DNA of 64,000 nucleotides from Paludibacter sp. (GTDB lineage: Bacteria > Bacteroidota > Bacteroidia > Bacteroidales > Paludibacteraceae). Shown piece after piece: positions 8,076 through 16,218 of the stretch. The notes under the pieces are model-generated. The model worked only from the letters and a program-made list of their open reading frames with translations. It had not been told where the DNA came from and ran no database searches. Location: NCBI GenBank assembly GCA_028692715.1, contig JAQUWU010000016.1, forward strand, positions 23,271 through 87,270, in the 5' to 3' direction. The stretch's first letter is position 1. Every line of letters begins with the position of its first letter. Position numbers and translations under genes: made by a program.

Positions 8076-10517
8076 ATGAAAAAAATTACTTTATTACTGG
8101 CCTTATTACTGGCCACATTTAGTTTAACTTTTGCTGGAATAAACATGGCAACTGCATGGTGGAATGCTGAAACTTTCGATTCCTATACTTTAGGACAACC
8201 AATTACTTATGAAACTGGATATGATTGGACGGGTACTATACCGGTTATTCACACAAATGCTAAAACAAGCGTTACAACAGCGGGGAATGTACTTGGATTT
8301 TCTCCAAGCACTGCGACAGATTTAACTGAAGGTAGCAGTTCTCAACACATCAATACTACTAAAGTTTTTCCTAATGCTTTAAGCGGTATTATTTACGCAA
8401 AAATGTCTGCTTTCCATTGTATACGTGGTACCGGCTATGTGTTTAAAAATACTGAAGGAAAAACCGTTTTTGGATTTGGGAGTAAAGATAGTAATTCTTC
8501 CAGTAAAAGTAATTTAAGATATACACTTGACGGATTTATTTATGGTTCAGGTTATCTTAATGGCGATCCAACTCTTGTTGAAGTTACATCATTAAATTGG
8601 TTACGTTCACAATGGTACGATTGGGAAATGGTAATAGATTTGGATACAAAAAAACTCATTAAATTAATTGCAACAAATACTGATGGTGAAACTGTAACAT
8701 TATCTGACATAAGTTTAACCAACGGAGGAAGTGTTGATAAATTGAATATTGCAACCGGAGCATATACAGCAGCGGGTTTAGATAATGTAACAATAGGCCA
8801 ACTTAAAGCAGATAATATTAAAACACTTGATGGCGTAACAAGCTTACAAACATTATCAAGTGGAAATGTAACTTCTGATTTTAATGTGACAGCATTTACT
8901 ACTGCAATGGGACTTGACTTAAGTATGGCTCAACCAGATTTAGATGTTACATGGAGTATTTTAGACTATGGCACATTAAGTGTGGCTGATCAGGCTTTGG
9001 TTTCGTTAACTAGAAATAGCTCAGATTTTACAAAGGCTACTTTATCTGCCGGTAATATTTCTGCTGATGGTACAGTAACACTGAAAGCTGTTTATGGTAC
9101 TACAGAATTAACACAACAAGTGTTATTGAAATCTCTTACTATTGAAGGATTGAAATCAGGTTTAGCTGACGAAATTGTTATTGCAAATGCATTGATGACT
9201 GCTGTTACTGACGATAATCCATATATTGCCGGATTAAAAAGTGCTCTAACTAGTAGTGTAAATGCTGCGCAAGCTGTAATTGATAATGGTTCTGCAACCA
9301 TTGAGAATGCAACAACAGCTATGAGCAATTTACAAACTGCTGAAGCTTCGTTTACAACTTCAATGACTCCATACAATGATTTTGTAACTTATATTGGCAA
9401 TGTTCAAACTGCTTATGATGCAGAAACCCGTACGGCTACTTTTATTACAACTGTAAAAGGAACTTTAAATACTGCATTAACTGCTGCTGCCACCGCCAGA
9501 ACAACAATTTCTGTCTCAGGAGATATTACAGCTGCAAAAACAACATTAGAAACAGCATATAACCAGTTTGTTGCTGATATACCAACTTATGCAAGTTTGG
9601 AGACTCAAATAGCTACAGTTGATGCACGTTTAACAGTAGCAACTCCTCGTACTGGTGAAGGTACATTCTTAATGTTCACAACAGCTTCTGTAAGTACATT
9701 AAATGCAGCTAAAGATGATGCAGTTGATGTTTTAACTAATGGGACGACTGCTACATCTCTTTCAACAGCTCAAACAGATTTAGCTACTGCATTGACAACT
9801 TTTAATGAAACACCACGTGTTGCTCCAAGTACTACTGACTATTACAGAATTTATACTTATGGCGTAGATGCTGGTGATGGTGATGGCGTTAAGAAAGTTC
9901 TATATATTGATGGAGCAGTAGACGGTTTGGGTGGAACATTGAAATATACTGAAGAAGGAAATACAACTGAATTTACTGATAAATTCTGGAAAATTACTGA
10001 AGTTAGTACCGGTAAATTTAACTTGAAAAGTAAACTCTCATCGACGTATTTAAGTGATAGAACGTTGGCTGATGTTGCTGCCGAATTTAGTTTGCTAGAA
10101 AATGCGAGTCAAGGTGGTAGTGTTAGTGTTGATGAAGGCTTTTTCTTATACAGCATGTTAAATAAAAGTGCTAACAAATATTTAGAGGTTGATACTTATG
10201 ATGGGACTGCTCTAAATGGTGTTTTCTATAATAACTCTGCTACTGCTACTCGTCTTCGTTTCTGTTATCAGTTTGAATCAATATCATTAGGTACAGGTTT
10301 AAATAATGCTGCTAATTCAAATATTAAAGTTTATATGGCTAATAACAAAGCAGTAATTGATGGTATTAATGCCGGTGAAACATATACAGTTTACAATGCG
10401 TTGGGAGCTGTAGTACTAAGTGCAAAAGCTACTTCCAGCAAAGTATCAGTTAATTTGCCTTCAGCAGGTTTATATATGATTAAAACCTTAGATGGCACAT
10501 TTAAATTGATTAAGTAA
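8076..10517 (+). CDS. Large T9SS-secreted modular protein, function unknown
   Basis: An 813-residue protein with a signal peptide (about 1-20). Residues about 25-245 look like a jelly-roll lectin/laminin-G type domain (FDSYTLGQPI..., WYDWEMVIDLDTKKLIKL). A beta-rich Ig-like stretch covers about 255-350. About 355-585 is an Ala/Thr/Ser-rich region of three helical-bundle-like units resembling FIVAR modules. About 590-740 looks like a ricin-type beta-trefoil (DYYRIYTYG, KFWKITEVSTGKFNLKSK). The last ~70 residues (VYNALGAVVLSAKATSS..., GLYMIKTLDG) are a T9SS type A sorting domain. No catalytic motif was recognised. It forms a single-gene unit bounded by terminators on both sides, between the regulator and the GH127 pair. 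It could be a glycan-binding adhesin or scaffold (inference). Confidence 0.8.
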   Translation: MKKITLLLALLLATFSLTFAGINMATAWWNAETFDSYTLGQPITYETGYDWTGTIPVIHTNAKTSVTTAGNVLGFSPSTATDLTEGSSSQHINTTKVFPNALSGIIYAKMSAFHCIRGTGYVFKNTEGKTVFGFGSKDSNSSSKSNLRYTLDGFIYGSGYLNGDPTLVEVTSLNWLRSQWYDWEMVIDLDTKKLIKLIATNTDGETVTLSDISLTNGGSVDKLNIATGAYTAAGLDNVTIGQLKADNIKTLDGVTSLQTLSSGNVTSDFNVTAFTTAMGLDLSMAQPDLDVTWSILDYGTLSVADQALVSLTRNSSDFTKATLSAGNISADGTVTLKAVYGTTELTQQVLLKSLTIEGLKSGLADEIVIANALMTAVTDDNPYIAGLKSALTSSVNAAQAVIDNGSATIENATTAMSNLQTAEASFTTSMTPYNDFVTYIGNVQTAYDAETRTATFITTVKGTLNTALTAAATARTTISVSGDITAAKTTLETAYNQFVADIPTYASLETQIATVDARLTVATPRTGEGTFLMFTTASVSTLNAAKDDAVDVLTNGTTATSLSTAQTDLATALTTFNETPRVAPSTTDYYRIYTYGVDAGDGDGVKKVLYIDGAVDGLGGTLKYTEEGNTTEFTDKFWKITEVSTGKFNLKSKLSSTYLSDRTLADVAAEFSLLENASQGGSVSVDEGFFLYSMLNKSANKYLEVDTYDGTALNGVFYNNSATATRLRFCYQFESISLGTGLNNAANSNIKVYMANNKAVIDGINAGETYTVYNALGAVVLSAKATSSKVSVNLPSAGLYMIKTLDGTFKLIK

Positions 10518-10557
10518 TTTTTTTAAGTTGATAATTAATTTATATTGGTTTGTAAAA

Positions 10558-10598
10558 GACAGGTGTTTCGGTGACGAAACGCCTGTCTTGTTTTTTTT
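10558..10598 (+). terminator. Strong rho-independent terminator
   Basis: A 13-bp stem GACAGGTGTTTCG / CGAAACGCCTGTC with one G-U pair and a GTGA loop is followed by an eight-T run (10591-10598), 41 bp after the stop of the preceding gene. The 318-bp gap between the two genes holds only this terminator and the promoter of the next gene. Confidence 0.92.
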
Positions 10599-10804
10599 AT
10601 AAGGGTGCTGATAAGGTATAGCGATTCTAATTGATAATCTTAAACCACGATCTTCGGATTGGGGCTTTCCATTCGATAGGCAAGGTAAATAGTACGAGCC
10701 GATATAAACACTATCATCGAACATCTTATCTCCATTTGCTGTTTTTTGACCTCTTTTTCTGCTTTTAATACACAATTGTCCTACTTCCTTGTAGTAAGAA
10801 GTGT

Positions 10805-10812
10805 TATCTTTG
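10805..10812 (+). promoter_or_regulatory. -7 promoter element of the GH127 operon
   Basis: TATCTTTG matches the Bacteroidota -7 consensus TAnnTTTG exactly and lies 24 nt before the ATG at 10836. No TTTG is found at the standard -33 spacing, so the assignment rests on one box. Confidence 0.4.
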
Positions 10813-10835
10813 TTTGACTTTAAACTCCATTAAGA

Positions 10836-13298
10836 ATGAAAAAAACAACATATCTTCTTTCTTTTCTGTTGTTACTGATTTTTCTGGTTACGAATGTCAA
10901 TCCAAGCCAGGCACAGATAAAACAAATAGCGAAAGTACCTTTTACGGACGTACATTTTACTGATAATTTCTGGTTGCCTCGCATGGAAATCAATCGAACT
11001 GTTTCCATACCATCTGCTTTTAAACAATCTGAAATTAATGGAAGGTTTGATAATTTTGCTTTGGCCGCTGGTTTAATTAAAGGGGAACATAAAGGTGATT
11101 TTCCGTTTGACGACACCGATCCTTATAAAATAATTGAAGGTGCTTCTTATTCGCTGGCTGTGAAATATGATGCAAAACTGGATGCTTATCTCGATAGCGT
11201 TATCACACTTATTGCCGCTGCACAGGAAAAAGATGGGTATCTTACTACCTGTGTTACCAATAATTGTACCCGACTGAACCGTTGGTGGGGAAGCTCGCAT
11301 TGGGAAAAACTGAATAGCCACGAACTCTACAATTCCGGGCATTTATACGAAGCAGCTGTTGCACATTTTACATCCACTGGTAAAAAATCATTATTGAATG
11401 TGGCCATAAAAAATGCGGATTTGGTATGTGCCGTTTTTGGACCAAATGAAGGTCAGAAACATGTACCATCGGGGCATCCAATTGTAGAAATGGCTCTGGT
11501 TAAATTGTATAAAATAACACACAATAAAAATTACCTTGAAACTGCCCGTTATTTTATTGATGAAGCCGGACGCGGAACTGACGGACATAAATTAAGTCCC
11601 TACAGTCAGGATCATAAACCCATTTTACAACAAGATGAAATTGTAGGTCATGCTGTTCGCGCAGGATATTTATTTTCAGGCGTGACTGATGTGGCAGCTA
11701 TTCAACAGGACGAACAACTGTTTGCTGCTGTAAGTCGCATTTGGGAGAATATGGCAGGCAAAAAACTTTATATTACAGGTGGTATTGGATCACGCGCTCA
11801 GGGAGAAGGATTCGGACCAAATTACGAACTGAATAACTTCAATAATTATTGCGAAACCTGTGCTTCTATTGCCAATGTGTATTGGAATGAGCGAATGTTT
11901 CTGGCTACCGGTGACGCTAAATATATTGATGTGTTGGAAAGAGTGCTTTACAATGGCGTTATATCGGGCGTGTCGCTGAGTGGTGACAAGTATTTTTATG
12001 ATAATCCGTTGGCATCGGATGGTAGTCATGGTCGTGCTCCCTGGTTTGGTTGTGCTTGCTGTCCCGGAAACATAACGCGATTTATGGCTTCAGTTCCCGA
12101 CTATGTTTATGCGGTGGATAAAAACTCAGCTTTCGTAAATCTGTATGTGGCAAGTAATAGCAAATTGAAAATTGCAGATAATGTAGTAGAATTGATACAA
12201 AAAACCGATTACCCATGGAATGGACAAATTGAAATTACCGTTAAACCACAAAAAACGGGAGTATTCACCTTAAATTTACGCATTCCAGGATGGGCAAAAA
12301 ACAAACCAGTACCAACTGATTTATACACTTATGCTGATGATCTTAGTCCAAAAATTAAAATCCTTGTCAACAAGAAAGAACAGACTAATTATTCAACATC
12401 AGGTTATTGTGTTATAAATCGTAAGTGGAAATCGGGGGATAAAATCTCTGTTCAGTTAGAAATGCCGGTTCGAAGGGTACAGGCAAATGCTCAGGTCAAT
12501 TATGACAAAGGTTATTTAGCTCTTGAACGTGGACCAATTGTGTTTGGTATTGAAGGCATTGATCAGAAAAATCCATTCGTTTTTAATATTTCAATTCCAA
12601 AAAATGCTCAGATTCAAGCACATTTTGAAAAGGAGTTGTTGAACGGTGTGGAAGTATTGGATGGTAACTGTTTAGTCACCGAAAAAGATGTATCAAACAA
12701 TGCAACAAAGAATATTCAATCAACTTTTAGAGCTATACCCTACGCAACATGGAATAATCGTAGGAATAGTCAATGGGTAGTCTGGATGCCAGAGAGTTCT
12801 AAAAAAGCCGTTGTAAAACCTGAGCCAACCATTGCTTCCCGCGCAAAACAAGTGGGCGGTTGGGGGCTGAATGACCAATTTGAGCCAACTTCGTCAGCCG
12901 ACCTAAATACACCATATCATTATTGGTGGCTAAAGGCTGGAACGGACGAAGAGGTGACGTATTTGTTCGATAAAGAAGAACAAGTGTCGGGCGTGGAAGT
13001 GTACTGGCTGGCATTCGATCATTATGACGTTTCTTACAGAGCTCCTGAAAGTTGGAAATTGCTGTACAAATCCGGTGATGAGTGGACGGAAGTTGAAGCT
13101 GAAACCCCATATGGAACTGAACTTGACAAATATAACAAACTAACTTTTAAAACCATTAAAACAACGGGATTGAAGATTATCGCTTCGTTGCAGAAAGGCA
13201 AATCCACAACTAAATCATCAGAAAATGGTCCGCAATTGGTAGAAATGCGCGAGAAAGCTTATTCCGGTGGTATTTTAGAATGGAAAGTAAATCCTTAA
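10836..13298 (+). CDS. GH127 beta-L-arabinofuranosidase (DUF1680), first of a tandem pair
   Basis: An 820-residue secreted retaining beta-L-arabinofuranosidase of family GH127, which releases L-arabinofuranose from arabinose-containing side chains. A signal peptide covers about 1-26. The alpha/alpha-barrel carries HELYNSGHLYEAAVAHF, the GEGFGP acid/base (Glu324), CETC (Glu340, Cys342) and GCACCPGN (Cys406, Cys408, Cys409). By comparison with the characterised HypBA1 (Glu322, Glu338, Cys340, Cys417, Cys418), Cys408 is the nucleophile and Glu340/Cys342/Cys408/Cys409 bind zinc. Every catalytic position is present. After the barrel comes a C-terminal extension (about 640-820) with a carbohydrate-binding, discoidin-like look (VEVYWLAFDHYD). 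It is the first gene of a two-gene operon. In pectin-type clusters GH127 acts on rhamnogalacturonan-II or arabinan decorations, so the exact target is inference. Confidence 0.93.
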   Translation: MKKTTYLLSFLLLLIFLVTNVNPSQAQIKQIAKVPFTDVHFTDNFWLPRMEINRTVSIPSAFKQSEINGRFDNFALAAGLIKGEHKGDFPFDDTDPYKIIEGASYSLAVKYDAKLDAYLDSVITLIAAAQEKDGYLTTCVTNNCTRLNRWWGSSHWEKLNSHELYNSGHLYEAAVAHFTSTGKKSLLNVAIKNADLVCAVFGPNEGQKHVPSGHPIVEMALVKLYKITHNKNYLETARYFIDEAGRGTDGHKLSPYSQDHKPILQQDEIVGHAVRAGYLFSGVTDVAAIQQDEQLFAAVSRIWENMAGKKLYITGGIGSRAQGEGFGPNYELNNFNNYCETCASIANVYWNERMFLATGDAKYIDVLERVLYNGVISGVSLSGDKYFYDNPLASDGSHGRAPWFGCACCPGNITRFMASVPDYVYAVDKNSAFVNLYVASNSKLKIADNVVELIQKTDYPWNGQIEITVKPQKTGVFTLNLRIPGWAKNKPVPTDLYTYADDLSPKIKILVNKKEQTNYSTSGYCVINRKWKSGDKISVQLEMPVRRVQANAQVNYDKGYLALERGPIVFGIEGIDQKNPFVFNISIPKNAQIQAHFEKELLNGVEVLDGNCLVTEKDVSNNATKNIQSTFRAIPYATWNNRRNSQWVVWMPESSKKAVVKPEPTIASRAKQVGGWGLNDQFEPTSSADLNTPYHYWWLKAGTDEEVTYLFDKEEQVSGVEVYWLAFDHYDVSYRAPESWKLLYKSGDEWTEVEAETPYGTELDKYNKLTFKTIKTTGLKIIASLQKGKSTTKSSENGPQLVEMREKAYSGGILEWKVNP

Positions 13299-13317
13299 AA
13301 AATAATTCAAAAACGAT

Positions 13318-15732
13318 ATGAAAAAGTACATATTAGCTGTTTTTTTGATTTTTATTTGGGCAACAACGGTTTTTGGAAGTGGACTGAAAAAGTCCATTGT
13401 GAAAAATGATTATCCAATCCAACCTGTTTCGTTTAATGCCGTAAAAGTAACCGATTCCTTTTGGTATCCTCGAATGAAACTAAATCAGGATGTTACTATA
13501 CCCATTGCGTTGGAACAATGTTACATTACCGGGCGTGTAGATAATTTCAAAAAAGCCGGACATTTAATGCCGGGTTATTTTAATACTCAATTTCCATTTG
13601 ACGATACAGATATTTACAAAATTATCGAAGGTGCATCTTATTCCATTCAAATAAATCCAAACAAAGAATTGGAAGCAAAAATGGACACCTTGATTTATTA
13701 TATTGGAAAAGCTCAGGAGCCCGACGGATATTTATATACTGCCAGAACTGCTGCAAACCCCGATAAAATGCATGCTTGGGTTGGAAAAAAACGCTGGGAA
13801 AAAGATCCTGAATTAAGTCATGAATTGTATAATTGCGGACATTTGTACGAATCTGCTGTGGCACATTATCTGGCTACAGGAAAAAGAACCTTTCTGGACA
13901 TTGCCATAAAAAATGCAGATTTGTTGGTCAGGGATTTTGGACCCGGGAAATTGGCTTACGAACCCGGCCATCAGATTGTGGAAATGGGGTTAGCCAAAAT
14001 GTATCGTGTAACCGGAAAAACTGAATACCTGAATTTAGCAAAATACTTTCTCGATTTGAGAGGGAAAGATAAAAATGGGCAGTACTCTCAAAATCATAAA
14101 CCTGTCATCGAACAGGAAGAAGCTGTGGGACATGCCGTACGAGCCGGTTATATGTACTCGGGTATGGCCGATGTGGCTGCACTTACCGGAAACGATGATT
14201 ACATTCGCGCCATTGATAAAATATGGGAAAATGTAGTAGGCAAGAAGCTATATATCACCGGTGGAATTGGTTCAACAGGTCATGGAGAAGCATTCGGACC
14301 TAATTATGAATTACCAAACATGTCAGCCTATTGCGAAACCTGTGCTGCCATTGCCAACGTGTATTGGAATTACCGTTTATTTCTGTTACATGGAGACTCG
14401 AAGTATTACGATGTTTTGGAACGCACGCTTTATAACGGTGTAATTTCAGGAGTCAGCCTGTCGGGCGATCACTTCTTTTATCCTAATCCGTTGGAATCGG
14501 TTGGTCAACATTTGCGCAGTAAATGGTTTGGTTGTGCTTGTTGTCCCAGCAATATCTGTCGATTTATTCCCTCTGTGCCGGGCTATATTTATGCACATAA
14601 GGACGATAAAATTTACATTAATCTTTTTATGGAAAGTGAAACTCAAATTTTATTGAACAAGAATAAAGTTGGCATTAAACAGAAAACGGAATATCCGTGG
14701 AAGGGAGATGTTAGCATTGAATTAAATCCATCTAAAAAACAAAAATTCACCCTGTTGATTCGTGTTCCGAGTTGGGCTGTTAATCGTCCCGTACCGAGCA
14801 ATTTATACAACTATACATCAATGGGGAATACAGCTGTGAAATTGAAAGTAAACGGAAAGGAAACTACTTTCACTATTAATTCCAATGGTTATATTGAGTT
14901 GACCGATAAATGGATAAAAGGAACTAAGATTGAGATTCTGTTTCCTATGGAAGTAAAACGTGTTTTTGCCAATGAAAATGTAAAGGAAGACAAAGACAAG
15001 GTATCATTAGAGCGAGGTCCGATTGTGTATTGTCTGGAATGGGCAGATAATCAGGATAAAGTATTAAGTTCTGTTTTGAATGATGATGTGGCAATCACTT
15101 TCAAATTTGAGTCTTTGAAGTTGAACGGTATTGTGACGCTGGAAGCCAACGGGAAAAGTGCTGAATACAATGAAAATGGCGAGGTCGTTGAAAAAAACAA
15201 AGTGCTCACCGCCATTCCTTATTATGCTTGGGCTAATCGTGGAGTAGGAGAGATGGCTGTTTGGATACCTCGAGTGACTACATCGGCACGAATTCCGACT
15301 GTTCCTACTATTAGCAATAAAGCAAAAGTAAGTTCTTCGATTATAAATAAAACACTCAAATGTGTGAATGATGGATATGAACCCGAAAACTCCAACGATG
15401 GTAAATGTCCGTTTTACTCTATTTGGCCTAAAAAGAATACACTTGAATGGATTGCATACGAGTTTGAAAAACCTGAAACAGTTTCAGCGGCAAAAGTTTA
15501 TTGGTACGATGATGGTCCCTGGGGAGGTTGTCGTATTCCGAATGCCTGGAAGGTTCAATACTTTGATAATAATGGCAACTGGCAGGATGTGAAAACCAAA
15601 ACAGAATATAAACCGCAAAAAGATGCCTATAACGAAGTGAAATTTGAAATAGTAACCACCAAAAGTATCAGATTGCAATATCAACTCAGCGAAAAAAACT
15701 CGGTAGGGATTTATGAATTTGTGGTTTTTTGA
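13318..15732 (+). CDS. GH127 beta-L-arabinofuranosidase, second of a tandem pair
   Basis: This 804-residue paralogue starts 20 bp after the previous GH127, so the two are probably cotranscribed. It has a signal peptide (about 1-20). All key GH127 residues are conserved at the same numbers as in its neighbour: Glu324 (HGEAFGP), Glu340 and Cys342 (CETC), and Cys406/408/409 (GCACCPSN). It also has the same type of C-terminal extension (about 640-804, AKVYWYDDGPWGG...). The sequences differ clearly in loops and in the C-terminal domain, so this is an old duplication, probably with different linkage or acceptor preference (inference). After the stop there is no classical T-tailed terminator, but a multi-copy inverted repeat follows at once and may end transcription. 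Confidence 0.93.
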   Translation: MKKYILAVFLIFIWATTVFGSGLKKSIVKNDYPIQPVSFNAVKVTDSFWYPRMKLNQDVTIPIALEQCYITGRVDNFKKAGHLMPGYFNTQFPFDDTDIYKIIEGASYSIQINPNKELEAKMDTLIYYIGKAQEPDGYLYTARTAANPDKMHAWVGKKRWEKDPELSHELYNCGHLYESAVAHYLATGKRTFLDIAIKNADLLVRDFGPGKLAYEPGHQIVEMGLAKMYRVTGKTEYLNLAKYFLDLRGKDKNGQYSQNHKPVIEQEEAVGHAVRAGYMYSGMADVAALTGNDDYIRAIDKIWENVVGKKLYITGGIGSTGHGEAFGPNYELPNMSAYCETCAAIANVYWNYRLFLLHGDSKYYDVLERTLYNGVISGVSLSGDHFFYPNPLESVGQHLRSKWFGCACCPSNICRFIPSVPGYIYAHKDDKIYINLFMESETQILLNKNKVGIKQKTEYPWKGDVSIELNPSKKQKFTLLIRVPSWAVNRPVPSNLYNYTSMGNTAVKLKVNGKETTFTINSNGYIELTDKWIKGTKIEILFPMEVKRVFANENVKEDKDKVSLERGPIVYCLEWADNQDKVLSSVLNDDVAITFKFESLKLNGIVTLEANGKSAEYNENGEVVEKNKVLTAIPYYAWANRGVGEMAVWIPRVTTSARIPTVPTISNKAKVSSSIINKTLKCVNDGYEPENSNDGKCPFYSIWPKKNTLEWIAYEFEKPETVSAAKVYWYDDGPWGGCRIPNAWKVQYFDNNGNWQDVKTKTEYKPQKDAYNEVKFEIVTTKSIRLQYQLSEKNSVGIYEFVVF

Positions 15733-15737
15733 TGTTC

Positions 15738-15876
15738 GGGTTGGCTGAGTTCTGACTTTGGGTTGGTAGAGCTCCGACTCTGCCTTTCTTCTGACAGGTT
15801 TAGAAATCTGTCATGATAGACGATAGTGTCGGAACTCTGTCAACTCAATAAGGAAGAATCAGAATTTTGTCAACTC
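15738..15876. repeat. Four copies of a 19-bp element in two inverted pairs
   Basis: Copies on the minus strand at 15738-15756 and 15760-15778 (GTCAGAACTCAGCCAACCC and GTCGGAGCTCTACCAACCC) face copies on the plus strand at 15828-15846 and 15858-15876 (GTCGGAACTCTGTCAACTC and ATCAGAATTTTGTCAACTC). TGACAG...CTGTCA (15792-15813) sits in the middle. The whole can fold into a long imperfect hairpin between the GH127 operon and the minus-strand block. Confidence 0.65.
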
Positions 15877-15901
15877 AACATCGACCCGATTATTATTATC
15901 A

Positions 15902-16183
15902 TTATTTCACTATTTTTGAAGTAGAAATGAGGTTGTTGTCAGTTTTAATCTTAATCAGATAAAGACCTTTAGGCAATGAAGATAAATCAAGTTTCAATTT
16001 GTTTTGGCCTGAATACACATTGGTTTTCAAGGAACTTCCACTTAAAGATTCCACGCTTACAGCAATATTTTCATAGGTCCTATCCAACAAAATCTCTGCT
16101 TTGTCAATAATATGATTTGGATAAATTTTTACATTAACTATTTGCGAATGATTTTCAAAACAATTGGCATAATCAAAATTGAT
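15902..16183 (-). pseudogene. Orphan T9SS C-terminal sorting domain (gene remnant)
   Basis: An open frame of 93 codons, closed upstream by an in-frame TGA (16184-16186), encodes only a linker (...KIYPNHIIDKAEILLDRTYEN) and a T9SS type A sorting domain ending DNNLISTSKIVK. There is no start codon, signal peptide or cargo domain before the sorting domain; the first ATG (16090) lies inside it. The translated piece differs from the last ~62 residues of the pectate lyase at 18613-22188 at only about eight positions. It is best read as the 3' end of a lost or truncated T9SS cargo gene. Expression as a stand-alone peptide is unlikely because it cannot be exported. Confidence 0.75.
15933..16130 (-). 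repeat. Direct repeat, copy A (T9SS sorting-domain DNA)
   Basis: About 198 bp align without gaps, at roughly 90% identity by eye, to 18647-18844 (offset 2714). Both copies are in the same orientation and they bracket the TlpA-like gene. Confidence 0.8.
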
Positions 16184-16218
16184 TCAGTTAATTGCTTTGA
16201 AATAAAAGTTACAACTAA

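Noticed and set aside
10488-10775. 95-residue frame on the minus strand between the T9SS protein and GH127
   Set aside because: It covers a terminator hairpin and a promoter region, and has no recognisable domain or likely start.
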